Shown: positions 45,135-56,949 of the stretch, piece after piece
How positions within the stretch are numbered: the stretch's first letter is position 1
Layout of the letters: each line of letters starts with the position of its first letter
Assembly: GCA_009193035.1 (NCBI GenBank)
Contig: SWDT01000171.1
Location: 62,001-126,000, forward strand
DNA: 64,000 bases
DNA from: Halicephalobus mephisto
Taxonomy: Eukaryota; Nematoda; Chromadorea; Rhabditida; Panagrolaimidae
Reading direction: 5' to 3'
Notes under the pieces: model-generated
Database searches by the model: none
Told to the model about the DNA's origin: nothing
The model's input: the letters and a program-made list of their open reading frames with translations, nothing else
Translations under genes and position numbers: made by a program

Positions 45135-48100
45135 ATGGCGATGGGAAATAATATTTACCAATTCATCGGTCTGCTGTCTTTTACGACAATCAGTAAGCTC
45201 TTATAATAAATTTCATTGCTGAAGCGTTATCTTCCAGTTTTATATACAAGTATACCCGAAACTGTTGCGCAGCTTACTCCGGAACCAGATGCGGTTACAT
45301 CTCCACCTCCATCACCAATTATAGTTCCAGTCATTACAGTAACTAGATGCGCTGATTGCGGGCCTTACGGACATTGTCTCACCTATCTTACCGATGGAAA
45401 CTGTACCAAATGTACTTGCCCAAGTGGGTTTACAGGATCTTGTTGCGAAACACCTCCTGTTGTTGCTTGTACTGCTCTAACTTGTCCTGTAGATGAAAAT
45501 AAGCACTTTACATGCGTGGATTACGGTCTAGGGCTTTACAAGTGCGAATGCCAAGCTGGGTGGACCGGCTCTGAATGCGATACTGAAATAAATCCTTGCG
45601 AGCCAAATCCATGTGTAAATTGGGGAACATGCAAAAGTAAAACCTCAATAACTACTGAAATAACAACAACGACGACGACTGTTTCAACTACTATAATCAG
45701 TTCCACAACTTGGTCCAGTAATAGCGATTCTCCAGGATCTTTAGCTTCAGTGCTAAGTTCAACTTCAGCTCTTCCATCAACTTCAGCTCTTCCTCCATCG
45801 ACTTCAACTCTTCCTCCATCGACTTCAGCTCCTCTTTCATCAACTGGAGCATCAGGTTCAACACTTTCTCCAGTATCTCCTACGACAGCTGCAACGACTC
45901 TGACTACCAAATCTACTGAATTAGAGTATTATTGTGAGTGTCCCAAGTGGGCTGAGGGATACTGGTGTGAAAGTAATTTTTGATAATTGTCACAATTAAA
46001 ATAGATGTTTTCAGAAGTAAAAAACTGCGGTCGTAATGGTGATTGCTGTAAGAAATCTTAATTATAGCATGCATTCTACATTTGTTGTTTTTAGGGAATT
46101 GCAAATACAACATAATTAATAAGATCGAACCTTACTGCTATAATGGAACTTGCTTTTATGTTGACTACCAGAAATATTGCAAATGTCCAGAGAGATATAC
46201 TGGAGAACGATGCGAAAGTAAGTCTGCCATCAAATTTGGGAAAAATTAAGATATTTTAGTTTATCTTCCAAACCAATGTGATCCTAATCCATGTCAATAT
46301 GGTGGTATTTGTGAAGAAATTGATGGTGGAGCTGATTACAAATGTACTTGTCTCGATATTTGGACAGGGAAAGATTGTTCAAGTAGGATTTTATAATAAT
46401 TGTTAATGTAATAATGGTTTATAGTATATGACGTATGCATTGACTCAAAGTGTAGAAACAATGGAACCTGTCAAGCACTACCTAATAATACTTTTGAATG
46501 TAATTGTCTTCCAGGATGGACAGGGAAAATTTGTACAATTGGTAAGCTAAATTCTGAATTCGAAATTTTGTTCCTTAGAATTGTGTAAAAGCTTTTAGAA
46601 TACCATAAAAGCTCTAAAATCTTTTAAAATCTCGTATATTTTTGGAGCCTTTTAATTATTCAGCAGAAATTTCCGGAACTGAAAATTTCTAAAGACTTAG
46701 AAATTGGTGTCAAGGCAATTTTTTGACGAAATTCATGTCTAATCATATTGTTATAAAAAGCAAAAAGAGAAGCTATTACAAAAGTCTTGATATTTTTATA
46801 CACAAAAAAGCGTAACTTTTGGTTTTGCAACAATTGTAAAGTGTGACAAAAATGAATATAATCTTCATATTTTTCATAAATATGTGGCATTTATGACGAA
46901 AATTACAACATAATAATGATAATTTCCATTTGTTATTACGCCAAAACTTACGCTTTTTTGTATATAAAGACTGCAAATTTTGGTGAAAGAAATAGAAAGA
47001 GTGAACAAAATTTTCATGAACAGCCAGGATTACCTTTCCTACTCTCACTTTCTCTGAGTAGAAATTCAACAATCCCAAATCTTGATTTTGGTTTAATTAC
47101 AAAGTTTAATTTTATAATCGTTCAACTCGATGTGTTTACAGATATTAATGAATGTATTCCTAACCCATGCCAATATAACAGTAGTTGTACTGATGGAATT
47201 GCTTGTTTTGAATGCGACTGTGTACCAGGAACTTCAGGAGACGATTGCTCAATAAGTGAGTAATTTTTAAAACTTCTGTTTTCAGTTATACTTTTATTTC
47301 AGACCACGATGACTGCATGGTTGACGGACAAAATCCTTGTCAAAAAAAAGATCCTCAAGCTGAATGTCATGATGGATTAGATAGCTTTACATGTACGTGT
47401 TCAGCAGACTACACAGATAAAGACTGCACTTTGCACATGGCCATCTGGAACGTTATTAAAGATTTGGATGATGACGTCGATATCATTGGTGTTTTGGAGG
47501 ATATTGTTGAGAAACCAAGTATCATCAAAGATTTGATGCCGTTCTTCTTGGCTTTGATGATGCCTGGAGATCAGTCTGTGATTTCCTGGAATTACGATGA
47601 TATATTCTTTTGGGCGAGTTACGAACGAACCGAATTGACTGAGTTTGTCGGAATTTTAATTCTTCCATAATTTTCTATTTTTAGAGTAGACTTTAGAAAA
47701 AAGTACGATTCCAGTTTGGGAAATTGCTTCACCTTCAATTCCCCTAATTTGACCCAGGATTATCGTTTGCGTTATTCTGGAGAAAAACACGGCTTTCAAG
47801 CGCTTCTCAGAGTTCGACAGGATGAGTATATTTCCTGGATTGATACTGCAGCCATCCTGGTTGTAAGTTACATCCTTTTTATAGTTTTACCACAATGGAA
47901 ATTACAGTTTGTTCATGATCCTGAAGAATCGATTTTCTCCGAATCCGTCCGATATCAGGCAGCTCCTAACGAAGAAATGACTTTAATTGTATCCCAAAAT
48001 GGATTCGTCCGTCTTGGGGGAAAATACGGAACTTGCGTGGCAGACAAAAGTGAAGCCAAGTCTTACTACTACGACGGCACTTATACTGTTGATGGATGTT

Positions 48101-48615
48101 TGAGAAGCTGTTTCCAAGATGCCGTTAAAGAAAGTTGTGGTTGTATGGACCCGAGATACCCAATGCCAGACGGAGAAATAATCTGTTCCCTGAATCAGAG
48201 AAGCTGTGTTTTGAATGTTTCAGATGTTCGTGGGGATCCTTCTAACTGGGATGATTGCAAATGCCCAGTAAGTTGCAGTGAGAAACAGCAGGTTATGGAT
48301 TGGACTACTGCTAGTTTTCCTTCGGATCCTGCCGAGTGTTGGCAGTTCACAGACAAAAAATCAGAAAGCTATTTGAACTGTACTAGAGACTTTAAGGACC
48401 TAACGAAAGTAACAGTGTACTTCCCAAGCATTTTGCAAAAATCTTTTGTCGAAACTCCTAAAATGTCATTTAACCAGTTAATTTCATATGTAGGTGGTAT
48501 GCTTGGTATCTTTATAGGAGTTTCCATCGTCTCCATTATTGAATTCGTTTTCCTCGTCTACCGTCTCTTTGTGACCTTCTGTCTGAACATGGACGCGACA
48601 TCGAAAGATAAATAA
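45135..48615 (+). CDS. EGF-domain degenerin/amiloride-sensitive channel (EGAS type)
   Basis: Ten exons, 842 residues: 45135-45192, 45238-45972, 46015-46047, 46095-46217, 46260-46382, 46425-46541, 47142-47255, 47303-47642, 47685-47862, 47908-48615. All joins keep phase; most EGF exons are phase 1. A first hydrophobic segment (IGLLSFTTIILY) lies near the N-terminus. EGF-like modules then follow, the second to fifth ending in G-x-x-C patterns (GFTGSCC, GWTGSEC, RYTGERC, GWTGKIC). A Ser/Thr/Pro-rich linker (about residues 165-245) divides the first modules. The ASC part has LGNCFTFN, a C-rich extracellular end (CLRSCFQD…CGCMDPRYPMPDG) and TM2 GGMLGIFIGVSIVSIIEF with the G-x-S pore motif. EGF plus ASC domains define the nematode EGAS group of sodium channels. 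Intron 6 (600 nt) holds MITE copy f. The 45-nt intron at 47863 has no stop and could be read through. Confidence 0.92.
46799..46967. mobile_element. MITE copy f, in an intron of the channel gene
   Basis: TACACAAAAAAGCGTAACTT and its complement AACTTACGCTTTTTTGTATA bound about 168 bp. Close to copy b. It accounts for much of the only long intron in the gene. Confidence 0.8.
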
Positions 48616-48637
48616 ATCCTGGTACATTGGTAATTAT

Positions 48638-49467
48638 AAGGTCCTGGACAAGATTATATGTACAGGTTGAATCTCGTATTAGATGGTAGAATCATGCTGA
48701 ATAGGTAAAACGCAAATATGTCACAAAGTAGAGTATTTTCTGTCATCAGGATTCTTTCAATTCATCCGCTAAAGGAAAGCTAAAATTTTTAAAAACTTAC
48801 ACCTCATTCTTTGCGCCTTGGACATAATTATACGTACATTCTATTTTTGTTCTGCATTGAAAAACAAAGCATTTTAGTAAGCAGTAAACTTTTCATTATT
48901 TTTATATATGGACAGAAATTTAAAATTTATTTAAACGTCTGAGATATAACGTTGACTTCGCATTTGGACTTAATTTTGCTGACAGATTTGCTCAAATTAG
49001 ATCTAGTTTGAACAATTTTCTTCCAATTTTTATCATAATATCTCTTTCAACAACCAAGCATTCTTTTGAAAATAGAATGGTTCATTATTTCCCAGATTTT
49101 GAAGGCAGAACAGTGAAAGTTGCAGAAGATATTACGGTAACTTTTTACAGTTGTTTTTGAAGCAACAACTTATCCATGTTCAAAATTAGTATAATTTCGA
49201 TCATGGAGCATCTTCCTGTAATAACATAACTTGTAATAGCTCACAATAAAATACGTGAAACTCAAATGTACGTATAATTATGTCCAAGGCGCAAAGAATG
49301 AGGTGTAGATTTTTAAAATTTTAACTTTCCTTTAGCGAATGAATTGAAAGAATCCTGATGACAGAAAATACTCTACTTTGTGACATATTTGCGTTTTACC
49401 TATTCAGCGTGATTCTATCATCTAATACGAGATTTAACCTGTACATATAATTTTGTCCAGGACCTTA
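48638..49467. mobile_element. Foldback element with about 205-bp inverted arms
   Basis: Arm 48638-48842 (AAGGTCCTGGACAAGATTAT … CCTTGGACATAATTATACGT) returns as its complement at 49263-49467, a few per cent diverged. Each arm is itself bounded by two direct copies of a GGACA-x-(A/G)ATTATAYGTACA word. The 420-bp centre has an open stretch of about 65 codons on the plus strand (about 48930-49135) ending at a possible GT donor; no domain recognised. The termini resemble Tc1-like ends. Starts 23 bp after the channel stop codon. Confidence 0.75.
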
Positions 49468-49596
49468 TTTTAAAAATTAAAATAATTCTACAGTATTTTT
49501 TTCAAACAATCTTTTAAAATTTCTTAAAACTTTTGAAATTATTGTAAGGGAAATAAAAAAGAAGAATTAGTCAATTCCGAATGTAAATTGTCATAA

Positions 49597-49757
49597 TTAC
49601 GCAAAAATATGGTATATAATGTATAAACACATAAAAACGACTCTCATATATCGAATACGCTATATTTTATGTACTGATATATTAATTATAATATACTTAT
49701 GTATTAAACTTAATTTATGTACTAATACATTGAAACTGCTTTTATGTGTATTTTCGA
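49597..49757. mobile_element. TIR element with internal satellite units, copy 2 (short)
   Basis: Left end TTACGCAAAAATATGGTATA, interior ATATATCGAATACGCTATAT / GTATTAAACTTAATTTATG units, and right end GCTTTTATGTGTATTTT. Same build as 25004-25368 and 58668-59225 but with fewer internal units. Confidence 0.55.
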
Positions 49758-50542
49758 ACTGCTCGTTTACTCCTAACATATTGAGTTGATTTATGTTTAT
49801 CTAAATTGATCCTTGATAAGATTCAGATTTTTCTTGAATATCCGATAACTATTGAATACTTTCTGCGATACTGGCCAGATTCTTGAAGGAATGCACTTAT
49901 TGAGTTTCTTTATTCCAAATTGTACATCAACACTTCCAAAAAGAATAATAACAATTATGTAATCTACTTTCAAAAACAGCGTATACTCCTACCTTACCTT
50001 TCAGGGATTTTCATCGTACGAGCTAGTTCACATTTTCCGTCGGTAATGTTACTGTAATATACTTTAATATTATAAAAATTACAAGTAAATGTTGTTACAA
50101 AGTTGTTTCAACACGAATTTTTAAAGATTTCTAGATTTTGAAACTTTTTTTGGATGTTGATTGTGAAAGTACGTAGTGGATTCTGGAACAATTTAGAATC
50201 TTCCACAAGATTCTAGAAAATTTTTAAATTTTTATTATTTTTAAGTTTTCATTGAATTCAAAAAAATCCTACAATTTTTAAAAAGTTTAGTAGTAAAAAT
50301 CATAATTATCTCTAATTACTGTAATAAATGAAAGTAATTCTTCAAAATCGCAAAATCAATAAATTTTCTTCGATCAAAACAAATATGCCGCGATGACCGG
50401 TCAAGGGTCAGGCACCAGTTTTCTTCGATTGATTTCTAGCTTGACTGTCCCAAAAAAGAACCAAAGCAAACAATCTTTGCAGCAAGTCGACGTGTTCACT
50501 CAGAGGAAGAAGAACAGTCATTCCACTTTCCTCCACTCCAGC

Positions 50543-53500
50543 ATGGTTAAGGTTGTTTTTTCCGTTTTATTATTGTTGATCCAGGTAAACTGGATTTTGA
50601 CGGAGGAAAATTTGACGAAAGTGATCGAAACTACTTATGGAAAACTCCAAGGATTCGAGTACGTGTTAAATGACGAATCTGTAGCCGAAATCTACTTGGG
50701 AATCCCGTTCGCCCAGCCGCCAATAGAGAAAAACAGATTTGAGGTGAGTAATGTTCTGCGGAAAATGAATTCTTATTTCGAAAGTCCTCGAAGCTCTTGA
50801 TGAATTTGCTTATCACTAAGTGTAAATGAAATTTATCCCAGGATTAGTCTGAGAAAAAAGTAAAATATATGTTTATAATAGTTTTTAAAAACTAGCGAAT
50901 TCGCTTACTCTTAAGCGCAAGTAGAACTACATATTAAAATCAACTTAAAAGAGGAATGAAATCCCTATAGATCTTGATGGAATCATTTACCACTAAGCGC
51001 AAGTGAAATTCTACGTCAAGATTAAGTTTAGTACAAAATAGGTTTTTATCATAATTTCTTATATTTATAAAAAATTCGCTTATTCTTAAGCGCAAGTAGA
51101 ACTACATACTAAAATCAACTTAAAAGAGGAATGAAATCTCTATAGATCTTGATGAAATCATTTACCACTAAGCGCAAGTAGAACTGCATACTAAAATCAA
51201 CTTAAAAGAAGAGCAAAATCTATATAGATCTTGATAAATTCGCTTATCACCAAAAACAAGTAAAATTTTACATTGGAAGCAATCTAGTTGTTGACCAAAG
51301 TCTAACACTGATAATTTAAGATATTGATCGTTTTCCTTTGTCTGTAGCACTAATGGAGATGGGCTTATTTTGATGTAAGCTTATTGTCGAAAAGCACATC
51401 ACTGGCAAAATGCAGAAGAAAACATCACGTTACTATCTGAGACAAAAAATCTCAAAACTTTTAATTGATTCGAGTTTTTTAGAAACCGAAAATTCTCTCA
51501 AAATGGGAAGGAATCAAAAAAGTAACTTCTTGGAAACCGGCATGTATTGCTTTCCGCAGCGTTGTTGATGAAGATTACGAAGCCTCAGAAGACTGTCTTT
51601 ATCTGAACATCTTCGCTCTGAAAACCCCGTCCCCGAACCCTGATGGTTATCCCGTACTTGTTTGGATCCACGGAGGAGGATTTCGACACGGATCTGCTGT
51701 TGCTCACGGATTCGAGACTTTGTCGAACCACTTTGTCTCCAAAGGAATCATCGTGGTTTCAATTCAATACCGATTAGGTCCTCTGGGATTCGCCGCCTGG
51801 GGCGATGACACTTTTCCTGGCAACTACGGTCTTTGGGATCAGTGGGCAGCTTTGAAATATCTGAAAAGGAACATCAAGAGCTTCGGAGGAGATCCCACCA
51901 GGATAACTCTCTGGGGAGAATCCGCAGGGGCTGCCAGTGTCTCCGCTCTGAGCATCTCGAAACACACTCGGGACATGTTCAGTCAAGTCATCCAGAATTC
52001 TGGATCTCAATTCGCAGAATGGGCCAACACAAACAGGGTCATTCAAGCTTCAGAAGCTCTGGGGAAGATTCTAAAGTGCGACACAGAGGATTCTCAGAAA
52101 TTCAAGGATTGTCTGAAAAGCAAACCTTTGAAGGATATTCAAGTGGCATACATCAAAGCGGTAAATTTTTAATTTTTAAAAAATATAATCATGTGGAAAC
52201 TTCTGTAGTCTCAAGAAATTCAATGGAAGATTTCTGAAACCTTTGTGAATCTTGTGAAAGATTCTAAAGCTTTACAGAAGTTCATGGGGACTACTAGAGG
52301 ATTCTGGAATCTTAGTTTTTTGTAGTCCTGTAGATTCTAATAGAAAATTTCGGAATTTTTTGGAATTTAGTGAAAATTTCAAGCAGCTTCTGAAATCTAG
52401 AATTCTAGAAGTTTGTAAAAAATTTCGTAAAAATATAATTTTACAATAGGATGATATAAAAAGTTAAAGACCTCCATATGTCACCCCAATGGGTGATTAT
52501 TATCCATGTCTACGGGAACGGATCAGAGTGGCTTGATCGTCGATTCTGAACATCGGTCTTCGTCGAGCTTACAGCTTTGGAGCGTTTTTAGCATATGTTT
52601 CTAGCCATGGCGCAACTTTTCTAAGGTTTGAACCACTTTTTACCTCCACACATTATCGTGTATATCCATTGTGTTCCATATTTTATAACACCGGGATTAA
52701 GCAAGATCTGGGACATCTGCCGGTTCAAAATCGCGATTTTCTTAATGACAAATGATGCTCACTATTAAGCTATCTGCGCTGTTGTAGTACGATAGTGTTC
52801 AAAATTTCGTAATTAATATTTTTCAGGGCACGGATCGTCGGAAAGATTTGAATCATCTGAAATATCAACCGCGACTTGATGCTGACTTCTTCACTGACGA
52901 TCTTCGAAATCTCGTCGCGGAATCTCCGAAGAAACCGACGATGACGGGGATCGCTTTAGAAGAAGCCCTCTGGTTCAGTATGCAAATGTTCACAAATCCT
53001 ACAGTAATTAATTCTTTCAGCAACGGTTCCTGAATTCGATTCAGCAGTCGAAGTGTCCGAAATTTCCAATTTTTCCGAAGAAAAATTTACAAAATTTGTT
53101 AAACAAACAGTAACGGAAACCATTTTTCCTGAAAATTACAAAACTGTCCAGAAAAAAATCATCGATTTTTATATCAACAACAAAGACGCTCCTGCCAAGA
53201 AAAATGGCATCTTCTACTTCAGGAAATACACTCAGTTCCTTTCTGACATTCTGTTCAACATGCCTGTCATCAACGAAGCTATGTTGAAGGTGGAAAATGG
53301 CTGGAAGGTCTACATGTATTTGACTGTTTACATCAACAAAGACATCTTCCCTAAGGAGATTCCTGTCAAAAGTAAGTTTTATATCAGGTTTTAAATTAAG
53401 AAATATTAGAATTCGTAGAAGTTTTCAGAAGTTAGTAGAAAAATTTGAGTTTTTTCAGAGTTTAATTGGGATTTTTGGAATATTGTCGACAATTATGCAA

Positions 53501-54213
53501 ATTTTTAGAATATTTAGGAACTTTCTAGAAATTATTATAATGATCTGGAAACTTTTGAAATTTTTGGGAATTTTCAGAATATCATCGATAATTATGCAAA
53601 TTATTAGAATATTTAGGAACTTTCTAGAATTTTTCAAAAATTATTACAATGATCTAGAAGCTTTTTATAATCTAGTAAGTATTTCTGAAAGTTTTTAAAT
53701 TTCCATCAAAAATTCAGAAATCTTTTAGAACATTATTAGAATTCCTAGAATCTTCCAGAATCCACACGACATTTCTGAAACTTTCTAAAATTTCAAATTC
53801 TAAAAATTCGTGTCAAAACTATTTCGCAATAATTTTAATTTTAAAAAAAATATAATTTTTATTTAGAACCTTTACATGCTTATGAATATCCTTATATTTT
53901 CAACATTACTTCGCTTCCGTTCGGAAAGGAATTCACGAGGACAGATGACGACAGGGAATTCACCAGAATCCTCATCGACACCATGGTCAATTTTGTTAAA
54001 ACTGGAAATCCATCGACAGAAGACATCGATTGGCAACCGGCAACGAAGCAAAACAAATTCAGATACCTCGAATTCAAACCTTTCAGTCCCGAAATGAAAC
54101 ATCCAATAATGGCCGACAGAATTCAATTTTGGACTATTCTCACCAAACATCACGAGTTTGATCTCATCCGGGGAATTCACAAAACCACCCTCAGGTCTAG
54201 AGACGAACTATGA
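50543..54213 (+). CDS. Type-B carboxylesterase with ER-retention-like C-terminus
   Basis: Exons 50543-50743, 51483-52160, 52827-52977, 53021-53371, 53867-54213; 575 residues. ATG 50543 gives a signal peptide (MVKVVFSVLLLLIQVNWILT). An in-frame ATG at 50393 would add 50 residues and bury it. Alpha/beta-hydrolase marks: EDCLYLNIF, oxyanion-hole WIHGGGF, nucleophile elbow GESAG, a likely acidic triad residue in GIALEEALWF (usual context G-x-x-x-(D/E)E), and His in LHAYEYPYIF. The protein ends RDEL, close to KDEL, so residence in the ER is likely, as known for several carboxylesterases including worm gut esterase. Substrate unknown. Intron 1 (739 nt) holds a tandem repeat. Confidence 0.92.
50795..51260. 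repeat. Tandem repeat in intron 1 of the carboxylesterase
   Basis: CACTAAGCGCAAGTAGAACT recurs with ATAGATCTTGATGAAATC. Units of about 90-100 bp form a higher-order unit of about 185 bp (AAAATCAACTTAAAAGAGGA at about 50937, 51111 and 51199). Confidence 0.7.
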
Positions 54214-54345
54214 ACACATTTAATAAAGTTATTTTTTAATTAAAAACACATTTAATAAGGTTGTTTTTTAAATAAAAACACATTTAATAAAGTTATTTTT
54301 TAATTAAAAACACATTTAATAAAGTCATTTTTTAAATAAAAACAC
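54214..54345. repeat. 35-bp tandem repeat, four copies
   Basis: ACACATTTAATAAAGTTATT plus TTTTAATTAAAA, beginning one base after the carboxylesterase stop. Each unit contains AATAAA, so the gene has several stacked poly(A)-type signals. Confidence 0.85.
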
Positions 54346-54349
54346 ATTT

Positions 54350-54442
54350 TTCATAAATATTCAACTTTTCTGACAAAATTACAACTTTGTAATGACAATT
54401 TACATTTGTTACTGAATCAAAAGCGATACTTTTTTGTGTGTC
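54350..54442. mobile_element. MITE copy g, right-end fragment
   Basis: GACAATTTACATTTGTTACT and AAAAGCGATACTTTTTTGTG match the right half of the CACACAAAAAAGCGTAACTT MITE family. The left end is lost. Confidence 0.55.
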
Positions 54443-54466
54443 CCAACTTTCGTAAGTCTACATCTG

Positions 54467-54786
54467 TAGTAAAATAAGTAGTAAGGGGGATTGTTATTGG
54501 TTGGATGTCGATGGAGTGACATCTTGGGAGCTCCTTGATTGGGCGGAAAACTGTTAGTTCCTACTATTAGCAATTAAGCTTGTTTATCTCAACATAAGCA
54601 TAGAACAAAGATAGGAAAGGCCCTCGTTTGACCGAAGTCAAACTCGGATCAAGTTAGAGTTGGATTTTCTCAAAGACTGACTCTCTAACACTTTAGTCTC
54701 ACCTCCCAGGCGTCGGCTGACTGGGCGGAACTTTGGGCATTCTCTCTAGGCCATCTGCGGTTTAACCCCGATCTTTATGCCTACAC
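54467..54786 (+). repeat. Dispersed 320-bp repeat, copy 2
   Basis: Matches 31926-32250 in the same orientation with only scattered differences. The hairpin arms GTTAGAG and CTCTAAC and the GC-rich block CGTCGGCTGACTGGGCGGAA are unchanged. Confidence 0.75.
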
Positions 54787-54897
54787 ATTGACTACAGTAA
54801 TCTCTTTAATTTTATTTTTGTTTTTTTATTTTCCGATAACTATACCTTTGAAATATTCATTTTAAACTCTTTACAAAATATAAAATTTAAAATCTAT

Positions 54898-56938
54898 TTA
54901 GTGCTCTTCAGATGAGCTGTCATCGTAGTCGATTTCGTCATCGTCAGAAAACACACATTCTGGTTCCTCTTCTGGATTCAAGTTCTGATCTCCGAAGTTC
55001 CACAAAGAAGCCACAAACGGCCTCAGATGGATGTCCAACATAAGAGGAGGGAAGTCCGGTCTCGCCTTCAGAATCAGCCTAATCCTGTTGTCGTTACTGT
55101 AATCTTCAACATGGAGATTTTCGATAATTGGCGATATCGATTGCATGATCTGTTCTCTAGATTCCGTAATCCTCCCGAAAGTCCAAGAGTAGAAGTACGG
55201 TAAACTGGATTCATTGACGTCAGATTCCGAGTAGTCACAGTAAGACTGAAATCGAAAATTAATTTTTAAATAAAAATAATTTTTAAAATTATAATTTTCG
55301 AACTACAAATACTTACTGAAATGGCTGCATATAACGTTTTCGAAGTCATGAAAGTCACGCAATTGTTCAGAATGAAGGTCCTCGGAGGGCATTCTGAAGG
55401 ATGGAAGATTCTAGAAGTTAATTTGTGAGAAAATCCGAGTTTTTGTTCATCTTCTTGAAATGTGAAATCCACAACGAAAGATTTGATGTCTCTGTTTAAA
55501 GAGAAAAATCGGTCCGTGAGAAAGAAGTCTTCGTCGGGGTCGATGAGGTCTTCAGAAGGCTCCCAACGGCACTGATGGAATTCCACTCCTCTGAGATGCC
55601 AAGGACGCACAAAAATTGAAAGTTCTGTAGGACTGAAATTTCGTAATTTTAGAAATTAAAAACAATTCAAAATTTTTTTAAATCTTTTGAAATTTTATAT
55701 AATTATAAAATATTCAAATTTTAATAGTTATTTGTTAAGATGGGAAACTTGACTACAAAAACGTTTTAAAAAATAATTTGAATATCGGAGAACTGGGGGT
55801 ACTGTAGGACATGAGTGAGATTTCAGTTGTCATGTAGGATGTACGGCAATTGCTCCTCTTATTTCGTAAGATGTAATTTTTCTCGTTTTTGTATTATTTT
55901 TGGCAGTTAAATTAACTTAGTACCTCAGTTAAACAAGAAAAAATTAATTTAAAAAAATTTCCAAACCAGCGCGAGTCGAAGAAGAACAAATGCCGTACAG
56001 TTACCGTACCTGCTCTAATAGAAGCACATCCGTCACAATTTTCCAACTGATCTGTTAGGATGTCCCTCAAATAGAGATATGCCTCAAATAGGGCAAATAT
56101 GGTATATTTTGTGACGGAAAATTCATAAATTGTACCTTATTATTTTTCCAGTATGGATTATGTTTGTTTTCTCTTTTCTATTTTAACACTACAGTAAGAC
56201 TACGGTTTTAGAATTACTGGACATAACTCACGTGATGTGGAAGACGCAATTGAAGAACTTGACCTCCTTGACCTTGTACTTGATGGATCTGTGGAGATAT
56301 TTCACAGTTTTTCCTGTGATTGTCAAATTGAAAAAATCGAAATTTTTTGCTTCAATGTGCCTGAGGGCTTTGTCCATTTTCTCCAATTTCATCAAAGGAG
56401 TCGTTGTGGAATTTCCGAATTTTCTGAGTGCAAGACATCCGGATTCATCTTCGATCAACTTGAGTCTGTAAAACTTCTTTTTTTCCAATTCTGGAGCGTG
56501 ATCTTGGACGACTTTGTTGAAGGTCTTGTTGACCAATCTGGCAGACCTCAAGTCTTCTGCAGGAAGTCTTTTGAGGATTTCCAGAAGACATTTGGTGGAA
56601 GAAAAATAAGAAAAATTACTGAAACCGATGGACTTCTGAATGCAGGGACTGCTGTGAACATGTTTCAAAGAAGTCAACGGAACTTCAGAAGACGGTATTT
56701 TTTCGTGTTTTCTGAATTTCAAAAAGAATCTGTCAGACTTCAATTCTGGATCGACGAAGAACTGTTTTGTCGGAGGTCCGTCGTTTTCTCCAATCGATTC
56801 GAGTTTTTTCTTACTGTACTTGACCGGAGTCGACTGACAAGACTCACTGAAGACTTGTCGGGACTTCAGACGGAAAGATCTGGTTTTTTTGCGGAAAGAC
56901 GAAAGTGGATTAAAAGCAGTAGTCAACAACGATGGCAT
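54898..56938 (-). CDS. F-box protein
   Basis: Exons 56938-56232, 55632-55317, 55245-54898; introns 599 and 71 nt; 456 residues. After a basic N-terminal region of about 110 residues, the F-box spans about 112-155 (CLLEILKRLPAEDLRSARLVNKTFNKVV). The rest has the loose strand/helix pattern of nematode F-box C-terminal regions and ends in a highly acidic tail (SDDDEIDYDDSSSEE). F-box proteins dock substrates on SCF ubiquitin ligases through SKR proteins. The start ATG directly follows a TTTCCAG acceptor, which supports trans-splicing and this start. The long open frame on the opposite strand over exon 1 is an artefact of codon composition. Confidence 0.88.
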
Positions 56939-56949
56939 CTGGAAACTGA

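Noticed and set aside
45655..45915. Ser/Thr/Pro-rich segment as an intron of the channel gene
   Set aside because: The frame stays open through it, no good donor/acceptor pair was found, and mucin-like linkers between EGF modules are plausible.
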